From positions 1 to 64,000 of the forward strand of contig CM119271.1 of NCBI GenBank assembly GCA_051294375.1: a stretch of DNA of 64,000 bases. Reading direction: 5' to 3'. Of this stretch, positions 45,829-55,799 are shown in pieces. The notes under the pieces were generated by a model. The model was not told the origin of the DNA. It searched no databases and saw only the letters and a program-made list of their open reading frames with translations. Made by a program: the position numbers and the translations under genes. Source of the stretch: Paraspadella gotoi. Its lineage: Eukaryota; Chaetognatha. Each line of letters opens with the position of its first letter. Position 1 is the stretch's first letter.

Positions 45829-45957
45829 ATCGATGATGACGTCGATGACCCTAAGCGGAAAGAGCCCGGCTCTTTTCAGCCCTCCGCGACTTCGCTCTCC
45901 GCAGATCCAAATCTCTTTCGTCTCCTCGTGGCGAAGTTTGGCGTCGATGTAGACTAG
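45829..45957 (+). pseudogene. Possible exon after a CT tract (copy 2)
   Basis: After a CT run and TTCAAAG (45822-45828) a frame reads IDDDVDDPKRKEPGSFQPS, then SLSADPNLFRLLVAKFGVD and a stop. This is the better of the two copies: it stays protein-like to the stop. It could be a terminal exon or part of an element. No family recognised. Confidence 0.25.
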
Positions 45958-46147
45958 TTCCGCCAATTCTGAGAGAGGGAGGGAGAGAGAGGGGGGAAGG
46001 GAGGAAGGAAGGGAGGGAAAAGAGTGATAAAGATTAAGGGAGGGAGAGAGAGGGGGGAGAAAAAGGGAGAGATTGAGAGAGAGAGATAGGAGAGGAAAAG
46101 AAATAAAAACAGGGAAAAGGAGAGAAAGCGAGAAATTAATAATAATA

Positions 46148-47032
46148 AAACAAGTTTGAGCAAACAATGTCGGATCTGCCCACCATCAATAGCGGCAATT
46201 AATTAATTAATTTGATCCGAAATGTTTGTTTTTAGGTCTTTCGTCACTGACCACGACAAAAGCAACGACAACGATGATGGTGATGACGACAATAATGCTG
46301 ATAAAGATTGCCTTGATTAAATAATTAATTAATTTATAAATAAATTGATTTGATTGAATAATTAATTAACAGATAACTAAATAAATTGATTGATTGAATA
46401 ATTGATTGAATAGTTGACCAATTAATTAATTATTTATTAATTAATTAATTAACTGATTAATTATTTGATTAATTAATACATCTTATATTGCATTTACATT
46501 TAATATAAAAAGAAAAAGAAGCATAATCAATTAGTGAAACAGTTTTTTTGTTTTTTCTATTTAAACTCATTTCCACTCAGACAATTCCATTGAAACTTGA
46601 TTTCCAGCTTAATCACACACTTTCCTACCCACATTCAAAATTTCAAGTCAATTGCCCCGTCCACTTATGAGTAATTACCGTTCAAATATTTTTTTTGTTT
46701 TTTCCATTTAAACTCATTTCATCCCGCACGATTCCATCGAAACTTTATATCCAACTCAATCACACACTTCCCTACCCAGTACCTACACACAAAATTTAAT
46801 TCCAATCCATCCATCTAATCACGAGTAATTGGAGTTTTTTGCTAAGGTGGGACGGATGGACGGACGGATGGACGGACAGACAGACACAGACAGACGGACA
46901 TCTTTTTTTTTGCATAATTTATAATAATTCGATATTCTGACATGATATATGTTAATTCCTGACAAGATTGAGGGGGTGGACCGATGGACAGACAAAGTGA
47001 ATTATAGATCTGCTGAAAGCATTTCCGACTAA
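46148..47032 (+). mobile_element. DINE/HINE-like element, copy 4
   Basis: Duplicate of copy 3 with cleaner (RGAC)n at about 46847-46901 (GGACGGATGGACGGACGGAT, then GACAGACACAGACAGACGGA) and the same shortened 3' end ATAGATCTGCTGAAAGC, ATTTCCGACTAA. Confidence 0.7.
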
Positions 47033-47084
47033 AAAAGACAAAAATCTTAAAAGCATAAGGATCGAGCCAGCTTTCGATGGTAAC

Positions 47085-47190
47085 CAAATATTGATGCGAT
47101 GATAACCAAGTATTGATGCGATGATAACCAAATATTGATGCGATGATAATCATTCATTGATACGATGATAGTCATTCATTGATGCGATGA
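47085..47190. repeat. 22-bp GATGCGATGAT tandem repeat, copy 3
   Basis: Five units identical in order to those at 41622-41730. Confidence 0.85.
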
Positions 47191-47939
47191 ATCATTCGTC
47201 GTAAATTTTTTTTTTGTTAATACCAGAAAAGACAACGCCTAACAAAAAAATATATATATATTTTTTAAAAAATGTCACAACCGTTTACAATTGTTAATGC
47301 CCTTTTTTTTTTTATTAATTACCAAAAAATCAGTATTGACATAATCATAAACAGTAACAGTGTAAAAGACTTGAAAACTAAACTATGTATTGAAATTCAA
47401 TAAAAACAAAAGACACTAACGTTTAAAGACTGAAAAACAAGTAAAAACTAAACTACATATTGAAATTCAATAAAAACAAAAGACACTAACGTTTAAAATC
47501 ATTAATAAATGTTATGAACTAATTCATAAGAACTATAAAAAATAACGTTCAAGAACGTTCAAGGATCAAATGTAAAAATCATAAAACCGGAAAAACTAAA
47601 AAACGAAAAATATCAAATGTCAAGAGAAGCAATAGTTTTTATTTTAAATTTAGGCATAGCGAATTTCCTTTCTTTTCGTTGTGTTTAAAAAAAAAAAAAA
47701 AAAAAGAAAAGAGAGAATCAATAAAAACAAAAGACACTAACGTTTAAAATCATTAATAAATGTTATGACTAATTCATAAGAAACTATAAAAAATAACGTT
47801 CAAGAACGTTCAAGGATCAAATGTAAAAATCATAAAACCGGAAAAAACTAAAAAACGAAAAATATCAAATGTCAAGAGAAGATAGTTTTTATTTTAAATT
47901 TAGGCATAGCGAATTTCCTTTCTTTCGTTGTGTTTGAAT

Positions 47940-48265
47940 TAGTAGAAAAAAGTTTGAATTTATTTGCAACAACGATTTTTAGTACATAAGGACGTCATGT
48001 TCGGCTTTAGTTACAGCCTTCTTCAGCGTCATAGAAAAATTGTTTGTGAATTTTTTTACAAAATTATTTGTGCAAAGGAAAAGTAAGAGAGAGAGAGAGA
48101 GAGGAGAGAGAGAGAAGAGAGAGAGAGAGACAGAGAGAGGGCAAAGTTTCCCAACACAGAGTTGAAGAAAAATAATAGTGGTCAGATGTGAGGACAGGTC
48201 AAGGTGAAGAGAAGATTGAGCTAGACTGTGAAAAGAAAATTAATGGTGAAATTTTGAGAGAGAGG

Positions 48266-48298
<33 letters not shown>

Positions 48299-48300
48299 AA
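47940..48300 (-). repeat. Retroelement terminal repeat with GA tracts, minus orientation
   Basis: On the minus strand: GA/CT tract, then GACGCTGAAGAAGGCTGTAA, CTAAAGCCGAACATGACGTC, CTTATGTACTAAAAATCG, TTGTTGCAAATAAATTCAAA. It stands downstream of the minus-strand GIY-YIG piece (48836-49190), so it is probably that element's 3' end. Confidence 0.55.
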
Positions 48301-48835
48301 GAAAAAAGGAACATTAGTAACAATACATTGTGCAATGTACAACAGAGATAAATGATTAAACTAACAGTGAATAAATATTTAACATTAAACTACTTAATAT
48401 AATAATTGAGCATAAAACAGTGAAAATTAAAATGTGATAGGAAAGGGAGAATTAAGTTTGGAAGATATTAATAAGTGGAAAGTGAAATTTAAGAATTAAG
48501 AAAGAGCTCAAAATGAGCTGGCCCCTTTGTTTGAAGCAAATGAGAGGTAGTGACGATGTGGTCGAGTCATTGGCGGCGTCAGTGGCTGGAGAGGTCATAT
48601 CGGTTGAGCCTGTATGTGAGGACTGGGTAGGCTTCGNNNNNNNNNNNNNNNNNNNNNNNNNNNNNNNNNNNNNNNNNNNNNNNNNNNNNNNNNNNNNNNN
48701 NNNNNNNNNNNNNNNNNNNNNNNNNNNNNNNNNNNNNNNNNNNNNNNNNNNNNNNNNNNNNNNNNNNNNNNNNNNNNNNNNNNNNNNNNNNNNNNNNNNN
48801 NNNNNNNNNNCTTCCTTGCGGGAAGAGTCCAAAGG

Positions 48836-49190
48836 CTACCCTGATGTCTCGCTTTTGCGACACGAGTTGTGGACTCCTCCCCTTCCTCCTGCAGCCGCCT
48901 TTTGGTGGGCGCTTACTGGAGTTGAAGGAGAGGCATCGTTTGCCCATTGCCTGCGCAAAGGTCTCCCCTTGTTTCGTTGAGTAGAAACGGGGGAGTCATT
49001 GTGCGGACGTGGTGGGGGCGGGGCCTCCACCACGCTTTTGATAAGCGTATCATAGCTTGGAGGGAGATCGAATCGTCCTCCATCACGATTCAAAGAGGGC
49101 TCGAGGGCTTTGATATAGATCGCCTCTCTAATACCTCTTGAGAACCAGTTTGGGTCATGGGACAGCACGAGAAAGTCTGACTCTCTAAAT
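48836..49190 (-). pseudogene. GIY-YIG retroelement, nuclease C-terminus and proline-rich tail
   Basis: The minus-strand frame reads FRESDFLVLSHDPNWFSRG, IREAIYIKALEPSLNRDGG, RFDLPPSYDTLIKSVVEAP, then PPPRPHND. The pattern x-L-x-x-x-x-N-W-x-x-R-x-x-x-E-A-I-Y-I-x-x-x-x-P-S-L-N-R-x-x-G is the end of the GIY-YIG nuclease domain as found in Penelope-like and related retroelement proteins (the E is the metal-binding residue, the N the conserved asparagine). The upstream part, with the GIY-YIG motif and RT, is missing: just beyond 49190 an inverted GCCGAAACATG end begins. The family differs from the PLE at 18-30 kb, whose E-A helix reads KIREAF. Not active. Confidence 0.65.
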
Positions 49191-49195
49191 AGATG

Positions 49196-49262
49196 GCTAA
49201 AGCCGAAACATGTACGTCCTTATGTACTAATAAAATCGTTGTTGCAAATAAATTCAAACTTT
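49196..49262 (+). repeat. GCCGAAACATG retroelement end, plus orientation
   Basis: GGCTAAAGCCGAAACATGTA, CGTCCTTATGTACTAATAAA, ATCGTTGTTGCAAATAAATT. Same text as 47940-48020 in the opposite orientation, so inverted ends flank the nuclease remnant. Confidence 0.65.
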
Positions 49263-50003
49263 TTTCTACTATTTTAAATTTATAATTTTTTATTTTTTGA
49301 TAATGCGTAAAAATAAAAACAAAAAATATGACAACAAAGACAAAAAATATAAAGCATAAACCAAAAACAATGTAAATAAAACGTTCAAAGATAATGCGTA
49401 AAAACAAAAACAAAAAATATGAAAACAAGAACAAAAACAAAAAATATAAAGCATTAATGAAAAACATGAGAGCAAAAAAATAAACTAAAACATTACCAGG
49501 CCAGAGAGATATTAGAGTGGCATTGGGCATCTTTCCAGGCGGCTCGCTACCAGATCCTGGACAATCTCGATCCATAACAATATCCTCTCAGCCCATGACA
49601 AGTCAATGACCCGATCATATCGTCAACGTTCTGCTTTTGCCAGGCCGGGGGGGGCCAGCTCATTTTTGAGCTCTTTCTCTATCTCTATCTCTAATTTTTC
49701 TTCTTAACTCTGTAAACTTAGGCTATCCTAACCACATATTCCTCTTTCCACTATATTTCAATCTTAAATAGTAAATTTGTTAGTTTAATCCTTAAATTTG
49801 TTATTTAATCCTTAAATTTGTTATTTATTTATTTCATTATTTTGTTATACATTACAAAATGTAATTATTTTCTCTCCCCTCTGTCTCTCCAATATTTACC
49901 ATTCATTTTCAACCACTTATCCTCTTCTTCTCTCCCTACCTTCACCTGTCCTCAATCTGAACCACTGTCCTTTTTTCTCACTCTGTGTTGGAAGCTTTAC
50001 TTT

Positions 50004-50035
<32 letters not shown>

Positions 50036-50040
50036 TTTCA

Positions 50041-50071
<31 letters not shown>

Positions 50072-50165
50072 CTCAACTCAATGTTAAAGAGAAAAAATTG
50101 TTATTGAAAAAACAGCTATGAAGCTTAAAGCAAGAGCCGAAACATGTCCAATTAAATAAAAATCG
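49262..50165 (+). repeat. Block shared with 43770-44660, ending in GCCGAAACATG
   Basis: A-rich tract (49262-49490), CCAGGCCAGAGAGATATTAG, CT tracts (50001-50072), then GCTATGAAGCTTAAAGCAAG and AGCCGAAACATGTCC, AAAAATCGTTGTT. Frames through it are composition artefacts. Confidence 0.75.
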
Positions 50166-50224
50166 TTGTTATCAAACAAACAAACTTGTTTTCTTTAAAT
50201 TATTTATCAATATTTGATTTTCGA

Positions 50225-50326
50225 CATGATATAAGATGAATGCCCCGACAAGATTGACTGGGACGACCGACGGACCGACCAAAGTGGATTATAGAGTCGG
50301 GATCTGCTGTTAAGCATTTCCGACGA
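50225..50326 (+). mobile_element. DINE-like 3' end fragment
   Basis: GACATGATATAAG, CCGACAAGATTGACTGGGAC, GACCGACGGACCGACC, AAAGTGGATTATAGAG, then GTCGGGATCTGCTGTTAAGC and ATTTCCGACGAAAA. The right arm is degraded and CTAA has become CGAA. The 5' part is absent. Confidence 0.6.
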
Positions 50327-50329
50327 AAA

Positions 50330-51990
50330 ATTTCAACAAAACAAACTTGTTTACATTCAACCGCTTACGACTTTTCCAAATAACCTTAACCCAGTTTCGA
50401 TTTTTTGTTATTTTTTCTTACTTTTTTTTTATTTTTTCTATTCATTCTACAAAAGATGAAGTTATTTTGTCTTGATGATCTTGGCCGGCGTTTTGGTCGA
50501 GGCGAGGAAACTGGATAATCTGGTAAAATCGTGTGATGTAGTCTGAGAGTTCACAATTGGCTAAAATTGCGACGATTGAAATTTTTTCGATCAGGACGTC
50601 AAAAACAACTTGGTCCATCGCCACCATGACAATGACAAAAAGACCGCTGAAGTCGCCGCTGATGACATCGATGATGAAACTGCCGATGACGATGATGACT
50701 CGGCTTCCGGCGACGCCAAGAACAAGACACTTCGTGCCGCCGTTCGAGCGGCCGTCGTTGGAAATACCCAATCCGCCCACGACGACAGAGGGACCGCGGA
50801 GAATGCCGTAAGACCTGGAGACCTGCAAAGTCCATGAGCAGTGCTGCAAGCCTTTGAAGTGCAACTTGAGAGTCATGGGTGGAATTTGCTTCATTTTTGC
50901 CTAGACCAATGGAAATGCTGATCAGTTCCCATTTAACTAAAAATGATTCAAGAACTATGAATTATATTTTCGAAAGAATTTACACACATTTCATTGGCAT
51001 GTAGAAATGTTAGAAATTTAAACACAGAATGTCGACAAGAATTTTTCTCTAGGCCCAAAGATTAACGCGTACGCGAAGCGTAGAGTGTCCTTTTTCCAGG
51101 ATCAAATAATTCTATATTTTGCGTCCAATGAGCTGATATTTTAACATAAAATAGTCTCAACGTTGGTCCTATTGCCCATTGGGTTGAAAATTATAATCGG
51201 ACAATTCTAAACCACTTAAAAATAGGCCAAAAATTTTTTTTTTAAAGTTGCATAACTTGGTCCATTTATGATAGTACGTTTCTAAATTTTACATATACAT
51301 ACTCAAAAGGTTTGTGAGATGTTGTCAGAATATGAAATAAATTTGAACAGTTTTATTACCATTTACTAAGAGAAATATTTTAGATGTGTCATTTTTTAAT
51401 CAGCCATAACTATTATATTAGTGAATATTATGCTTTAACATTACAGTCTTAGATGGGCCCTTCCAATAGCTCCTACAACATATCATGAGTTTTGGTCATC
51501 TCGAAAAAAATTTTGTCACAGGTCAAAATTTGAATAACAAAATTCAATTGTCATTTATACCTAAAATAATGCAGAGAACTGGATTGATTTTTAACCAATA
51601 AAATAGCCAAAGCATACTTTACTGTGCTGTGGTCTCAAAAATTTAAATTAAAAATAAGCATAATCTCATTTGCATATTTAAAGATTTTTCTTACTTTACT
51701 AAATTTCTCCTTACTAGGTAAGTATTTTTTTATATTGTTTTAAGTGCTTAACAATTACATAGTATAAAGCTCTTAACCTAAGCTTATTTTGGAAGAATTT
51801 TTAACTTTATTTTCAAAATTGATATTATTTTAAGATATTACTTTAAAAAAGATATTTATTAATACTTTATCAAATTTCAAATTTTTTTATTATTATAAAA
51901 AGAGGTTAAGGCAAGGATCCTAAATATATAAATTTTTGTAATTAGATCAACCAAGGCCGAGATATGGCATTTTGAAATTGTCAAAAAGTG
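50330..51990. repeat. Duplicated block, copy 1 of 62290-64000
   Basis: From TTTCAACAAAACAAACTTGT to CCCCTTTTCA the two blocks run colinear with scattered indels; both start directly at a DINE-like 3' end. Apart from the GC-richer 50440-50880 part it is AT-rich and gene-free. Confidence 0.9.
50442..50894. CDS. Possible coding segment, strand uncertain (copy 1)
   Basis: GC-richer than its surroundings. On the plus strand an AG at 50593-50594 after a T-rich stretch precedes a frame that (from 50610) reads DNDKKTAEVAADDIDDETAD, then DDDDSASGDAKNKTLRAAV, to LQSP and a stop at 50837. On the minus strand a 150-codon frame (50442-50894) reads MKQIPPMTLKLHFKGLQ, then a hydrophobic VIIVIGSFIIDVISG run, which is simply the complement of the GAT-rich plus frame. 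I favour the acidic plus-strand reading because its composition is ordinary for a disordered linker. No family is recognised. Confidence 0.3.
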
Positions 51991-52184
51991 AAAAAAATAC
52001 CCCTTTTCAAACCCCCAATAAAAAACTGTACAATCAAAAATATCTCTTTAATATTTTAAAAATAGGTAATTATTTCACTCCAAAATTAACAGTATTTAAG
52101 ATTTCAGATCAATCGAAAAACCTTTTACTATTAAATCTTTTAAGGAGAAAGTTAATATTTTTGAATAAAAATCGATTTTTAAAA
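50895..52184. other. AT-rich flank of the duplicated block; no gene
   Basis: Contains ACGCGTACGCGAAGCGTA near 51064 and otherwise AT-rich DNA. The 89-codon frame at 51972-52241 runs into DINE-like copy 5 and is not supported. Confidence 0.5.
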
Positions 52185-53020
52185 AACAGTTTGGAGCAAA
52201 CAATGTCGGATCTGCCCATGATCATCATCCGGCTAAATTAATTAATTAAATTAATTAATTTAATTACTTCAAGTTAATCAATATTTAATTAATTTATAAT
52301 TAATTATTCAAGTTAATTATTTAATTAATTCAGGCAATAGGGTGGAGTGATGAAAAGATTCAGCGATGAACAACGTTTTTTTGCTGCCTTTGTATATATA
52401 ATATAAAATAATTTAGCCCTGTTTCAAAAAAATTTGCATAACAGTATCATTAATTGAATTTATTTTATAGTAAATATCCTATAAAAATCATAAAATTTTA
52501 AAATCAATAATTTTTTAATTTCAGGAACAGTTTTGGATTCGCCGGAAAAAACTAAAAAAACTTTTGTAAAATATGTTACAGATGATATTTTTAGGTTAAA
52601 AGCTGCGAAAAATGACTAAAATGTTTCAATCACTATAATAGTTTCTAGCTTTCTACTACAAAGTGTTAAAAAAGTGGAGAATTTGACCTGTTTTTTCCAT
52701 TTTGAACGCTGAAGACATTGAAAATTTATTAATAACATGATTTTATATTTTTCATCTAACTTTTTATGAAGAATCAGAAATCTTAATAAAATTTTTAAAA
52801 AAATTATTTTAAAATTTATAATTTATAAGATCATTACTATAAATATATTATAATTTAATGATACTGTTTCCCCAAACTCATATAAGCAAAATATTTTTTG
52901 TACCCCTTAATCATACTATCCTCACGTCTAAATTCCTTGTTTTGATCACTCAAATAAATTTATGTTCCGCAGTGCTCCACTATTATAGAGCGGGATCTGC
53001 TGCACAGCAGATCCGACTAA
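52185..53020 (+). mobile_element. DINE/HINE-like element, copy 5, lacking (RGAC)n
   Basis: 5' AAACAGTTTGGAGCAAACAA, TGTCGGATCTGCCCATGATC, then TTAATTAA tracts; 3' CTATTATAGAG and a hairpin (52990-53018) with GCGGGATCTGCT and AGCAGATCCGAC around GCAC, ending CTAA. The internal half with the microsatellite and ACTCATTTCC phrases is replaced by other AT-rich DNA, so the shared parts of the family are the ends. Confidence 0.65.
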
Positions 53021-55165
53021 AAGTAGATAGATGAATAATTGTTAAAAAGGTTAAAGTTTACGATGTGTTGAGAGAAGCGAGGGCAGAAGATTCCTTGTAT
53101 GAAACGCATATATTTTAAAATGCGGCCATATCGATTCGTCCACTCCAACGATCACCCTGGTGCAGAGTCTGAAGCAGGATGCTGAAGGCCCGCTGGACGC
53201 CGCCAGAGAAAACTGGTGGGTGCATTTTTCCTTTTGAGCCTTCATGCAACTCCGTATGAAGATTCTAACGCCCATCAAACTGACGCTAGCAAGACGCCTG
53301 ATGCTCCCCGGTTAGCTACTTCCGGTTCCAGCTATCAATAAATCAATCAATTCATTCACTATCAATCAATTCATCAATCAATAAATCAATCTATCAAATC
53401 CTCCAATCCAGATCAACCCATCAATTAATAAGTAAAGACTGTGATCTCAACATGAGCATGATTAAATTCAGCGCAATTCATAGACAAGTAAATGGAATAT
53501 ATTGTTCTTTTTCCTATCATTCATTAAAATTTACCAACTTTATTTTAGAGAAAACATCGTCTTTTTCTTTCCTGGGGTGCTCGATTTCGATAAATTTGGG
53601 TACCGAATCGACGTGGAATTACTTCTAGTCTACTTGAAACAAAATTTCCATTAAAAATTCCGTCCACGCGTTCAAAAGTTATGTGGCAAAAAACGACGGA
53701 AAAAATAGCGCCTTACCGAGGGAATCACTTTCGGGCTCCAACGTAGACGAAAAAAAGGTGGTTAACATAAATTTGAACTGACGTAGTATCAAATCATTAG
53801 TCGACCGAAATCGACGTAAAGCGCGAAATCCTACGTTCCGGCCCAATAGAAATAAATGGAAAATATTACGGAGCTGACTACGGAAAGAAAATATTGATAT
53901 ACTTGATATATTTAATAGAAACGAATTTATAAGAGAATGAGAAAATAATAATTACCGTTAATGGATGTATAATTTATTTTATTATAAGTCCGTTAGTCCA
54001 AATTAACTTGGCGCTCCACATTAAAGAGCTGAGGCGGAGCTTATCCTACCGGCTTTAGCCTCCTCTTCTGTGCGTAAACGCTTTCCGTGTGTATTGACCG
54101 TGGCGTCTGAAGAAAGAGGATAGAGGTTATATGTATTTATGTTGTTTATAGCCCATTAGCCTTAGGATCCATTTTCTCGCCGCTTTTCAAGTCGCTGGCA
54201 TGAGTTTCTTTTTTAGATCAAAAATTAATTCGTGAAGAAATCAATTCAGGATAACGAATTTTTGCACTGTAGAATAATGTTTTATTATTTTTCTATGACT
54301 TAAGAGTCTCACGTTCGAATNNNNNNNNNNNNNNNNNNNNNNNNNAATGGTACAACGAATATAAAAAATATCCATTCATTTAATAAATAAAGCTATTCTT
54401 GTCCCTGACTTTGGAACCGCTTATGTGAGTGGTCTTAATTACAGATATGAGTTGCGTTCTGCAACTTTCCAATCAGACTCTCTCACAGTCTCGTTTATTT
54501 CACTCCCAGAAGCTTCCTGGCTTACCCTAATCAATGAAGTGGTTTAATGTTTTCAAAGAATGTTTCATTGTTATGAAAAGACCACTCCCTTATAATTTAT
54601 TACATAAGCACACTCATTATTTAACTGAAGAAACGAAAATCACAGCACTCCCCCTCCTTGGCTTATAAACATTAAAAACTATGATAGTTGTAACTAAAAA
54701 TTTATATTTCCGTTCAACGGTAAAGCGTTCCAGGCTTACTAAAAAAATTTAAAAAAATAAACTTCGCTAATTCGTTTTTCAGTAAATTCGAAATTCAAAG
54801 ACCAATCTGTCAATCGAACGAGATTTTAAGGGAGAAAAAAAAAATTAATGATTGTTTCCAATCAAGGAGTCGACGATATCTCCGACTCTCGACTTTCATG
54901 GTGCGCATTTGGAATCAAATTAAAAAGAAAAACTTTGTCGACGGGGGTATTAAAAAAGGGGAGGAGGAGATCGACTGAAAATAAAAGGGGAGGGTGAGCG
55001 ATAAGGGAAAAAGGGAAAGGGAGTGGAGAGTAGTAAGGAGGCGAGGAAGAAGGTGAAAAAAACAAAAAGCGGTCGAAGGAAATTTAAGTTCCGACGACCA
55101 AGAATTTTTTTTTTTTAAGGGGTGTGAACATTTCTGAATTCTGCTCGGTTTATATTTAAAACCAG
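53021..55165. other. Mostly unique DNA, no recognised gene
   Basis: Holds an (ATCAATCA)n microsatellite at about 53332-53400 and a 25-N gap at 54321-54345. A minus-strand frame 53051-53278 (75 codons) lies in GC-richer sequence but matches nothing I know. No tRNA or rRNA fold recognised. Confidence 0.45.
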
Positions 55166-55175
55166 TCCACCCCGA

Positions 55176-55206
55176 CCTCTCTCTCTCTCTCTCTCTTCTC
55201 TCTCTG

Positions 55207-55260
<54 letters not shown>

Positions 55261-55268
55261 CTCTCTTT
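55176..55268. repeat. (CT)n microsatellite
   Basis: Interrupted CT dinucleotide run. Minus-strand RERERE frames are its shadow. Confidence 0.95.
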
Positions 55269-55289
55269 CCGCAACCGCTCCGGTATATC

Positions 55290-55600
55290 AGATTATTATG
55301 GATATGAGATTCGTTACCCAAGTCTGCGTGAAGGCCTTTGTCCCCCCGACGATCCCAACGGTCACGTGACTTTGCTCATTGTCACCGTGACCGGCCGTGG
55401 CTACGTGATGGCTTGGCAGCGAAAACCGAGCTCTTCGTCGTCGTCGTCGTTCATCGTCGTCGTCAACATCGTTGTCATTGATTGTCATAATTTTATTGAC
55501 TATGTCATTGTCGGCAAAATATTGTTCGTCGATTTTTATAATAATAAGATTAGTTACTTTAGTACACATTCTCATTATTAAAATCATTGGTCGTCAATTC
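55290..55600. other. GC-richer segment with (CGT)n; possible but unproven coding
   Basis: Between 55300 and 55480 the sequence is GC-richer, with CCCAACGGTCACGTGAC, then CTCTTCGTCGTCGTCGTCGT (a trinucleotide tract encoding S or D runs). Frames on both strands exist (55366-55581 plus, 55288-55587 minus); neither has a recognisable motif. Confidence 0.3.
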
Positions 55601-55799
55601 TTCATTTATCTTGTCGCTTTACTTAGTTTTATGTTCTTGTTGTCATTGTTATTTTTGTCCTCATTATTCGTTCAAGTCGTGTTGTCGTTTTCATGATTTC
55701 TTGCTCCTCATCGCATTAACAATCACACAAAGCGGTTTTCGTACAAACCTCAATAAATCCGCCCACAGTTTTGAAAAAAATAAAACAAAAGGATTTCAC

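Larger units (their letters stand above)
45130..48636. repeat. Duplicated block, copy 2 of 39680-42910
   Basis: Colinear with 39680-42910. Ends in a 174-N gap (48637-48810), after which CTTCCTTGCGGGAAGAGTCC matches 42913 onward. Confidence 0.85.

Noticed and set aside
50442-50894. Multi-pass membrane protein on the minus strand
   Set aside because: The hydrophobic V/I run is the complement of GAT-rich codons for an acidic stretch on the plus strand. I could not support the membrane reading.
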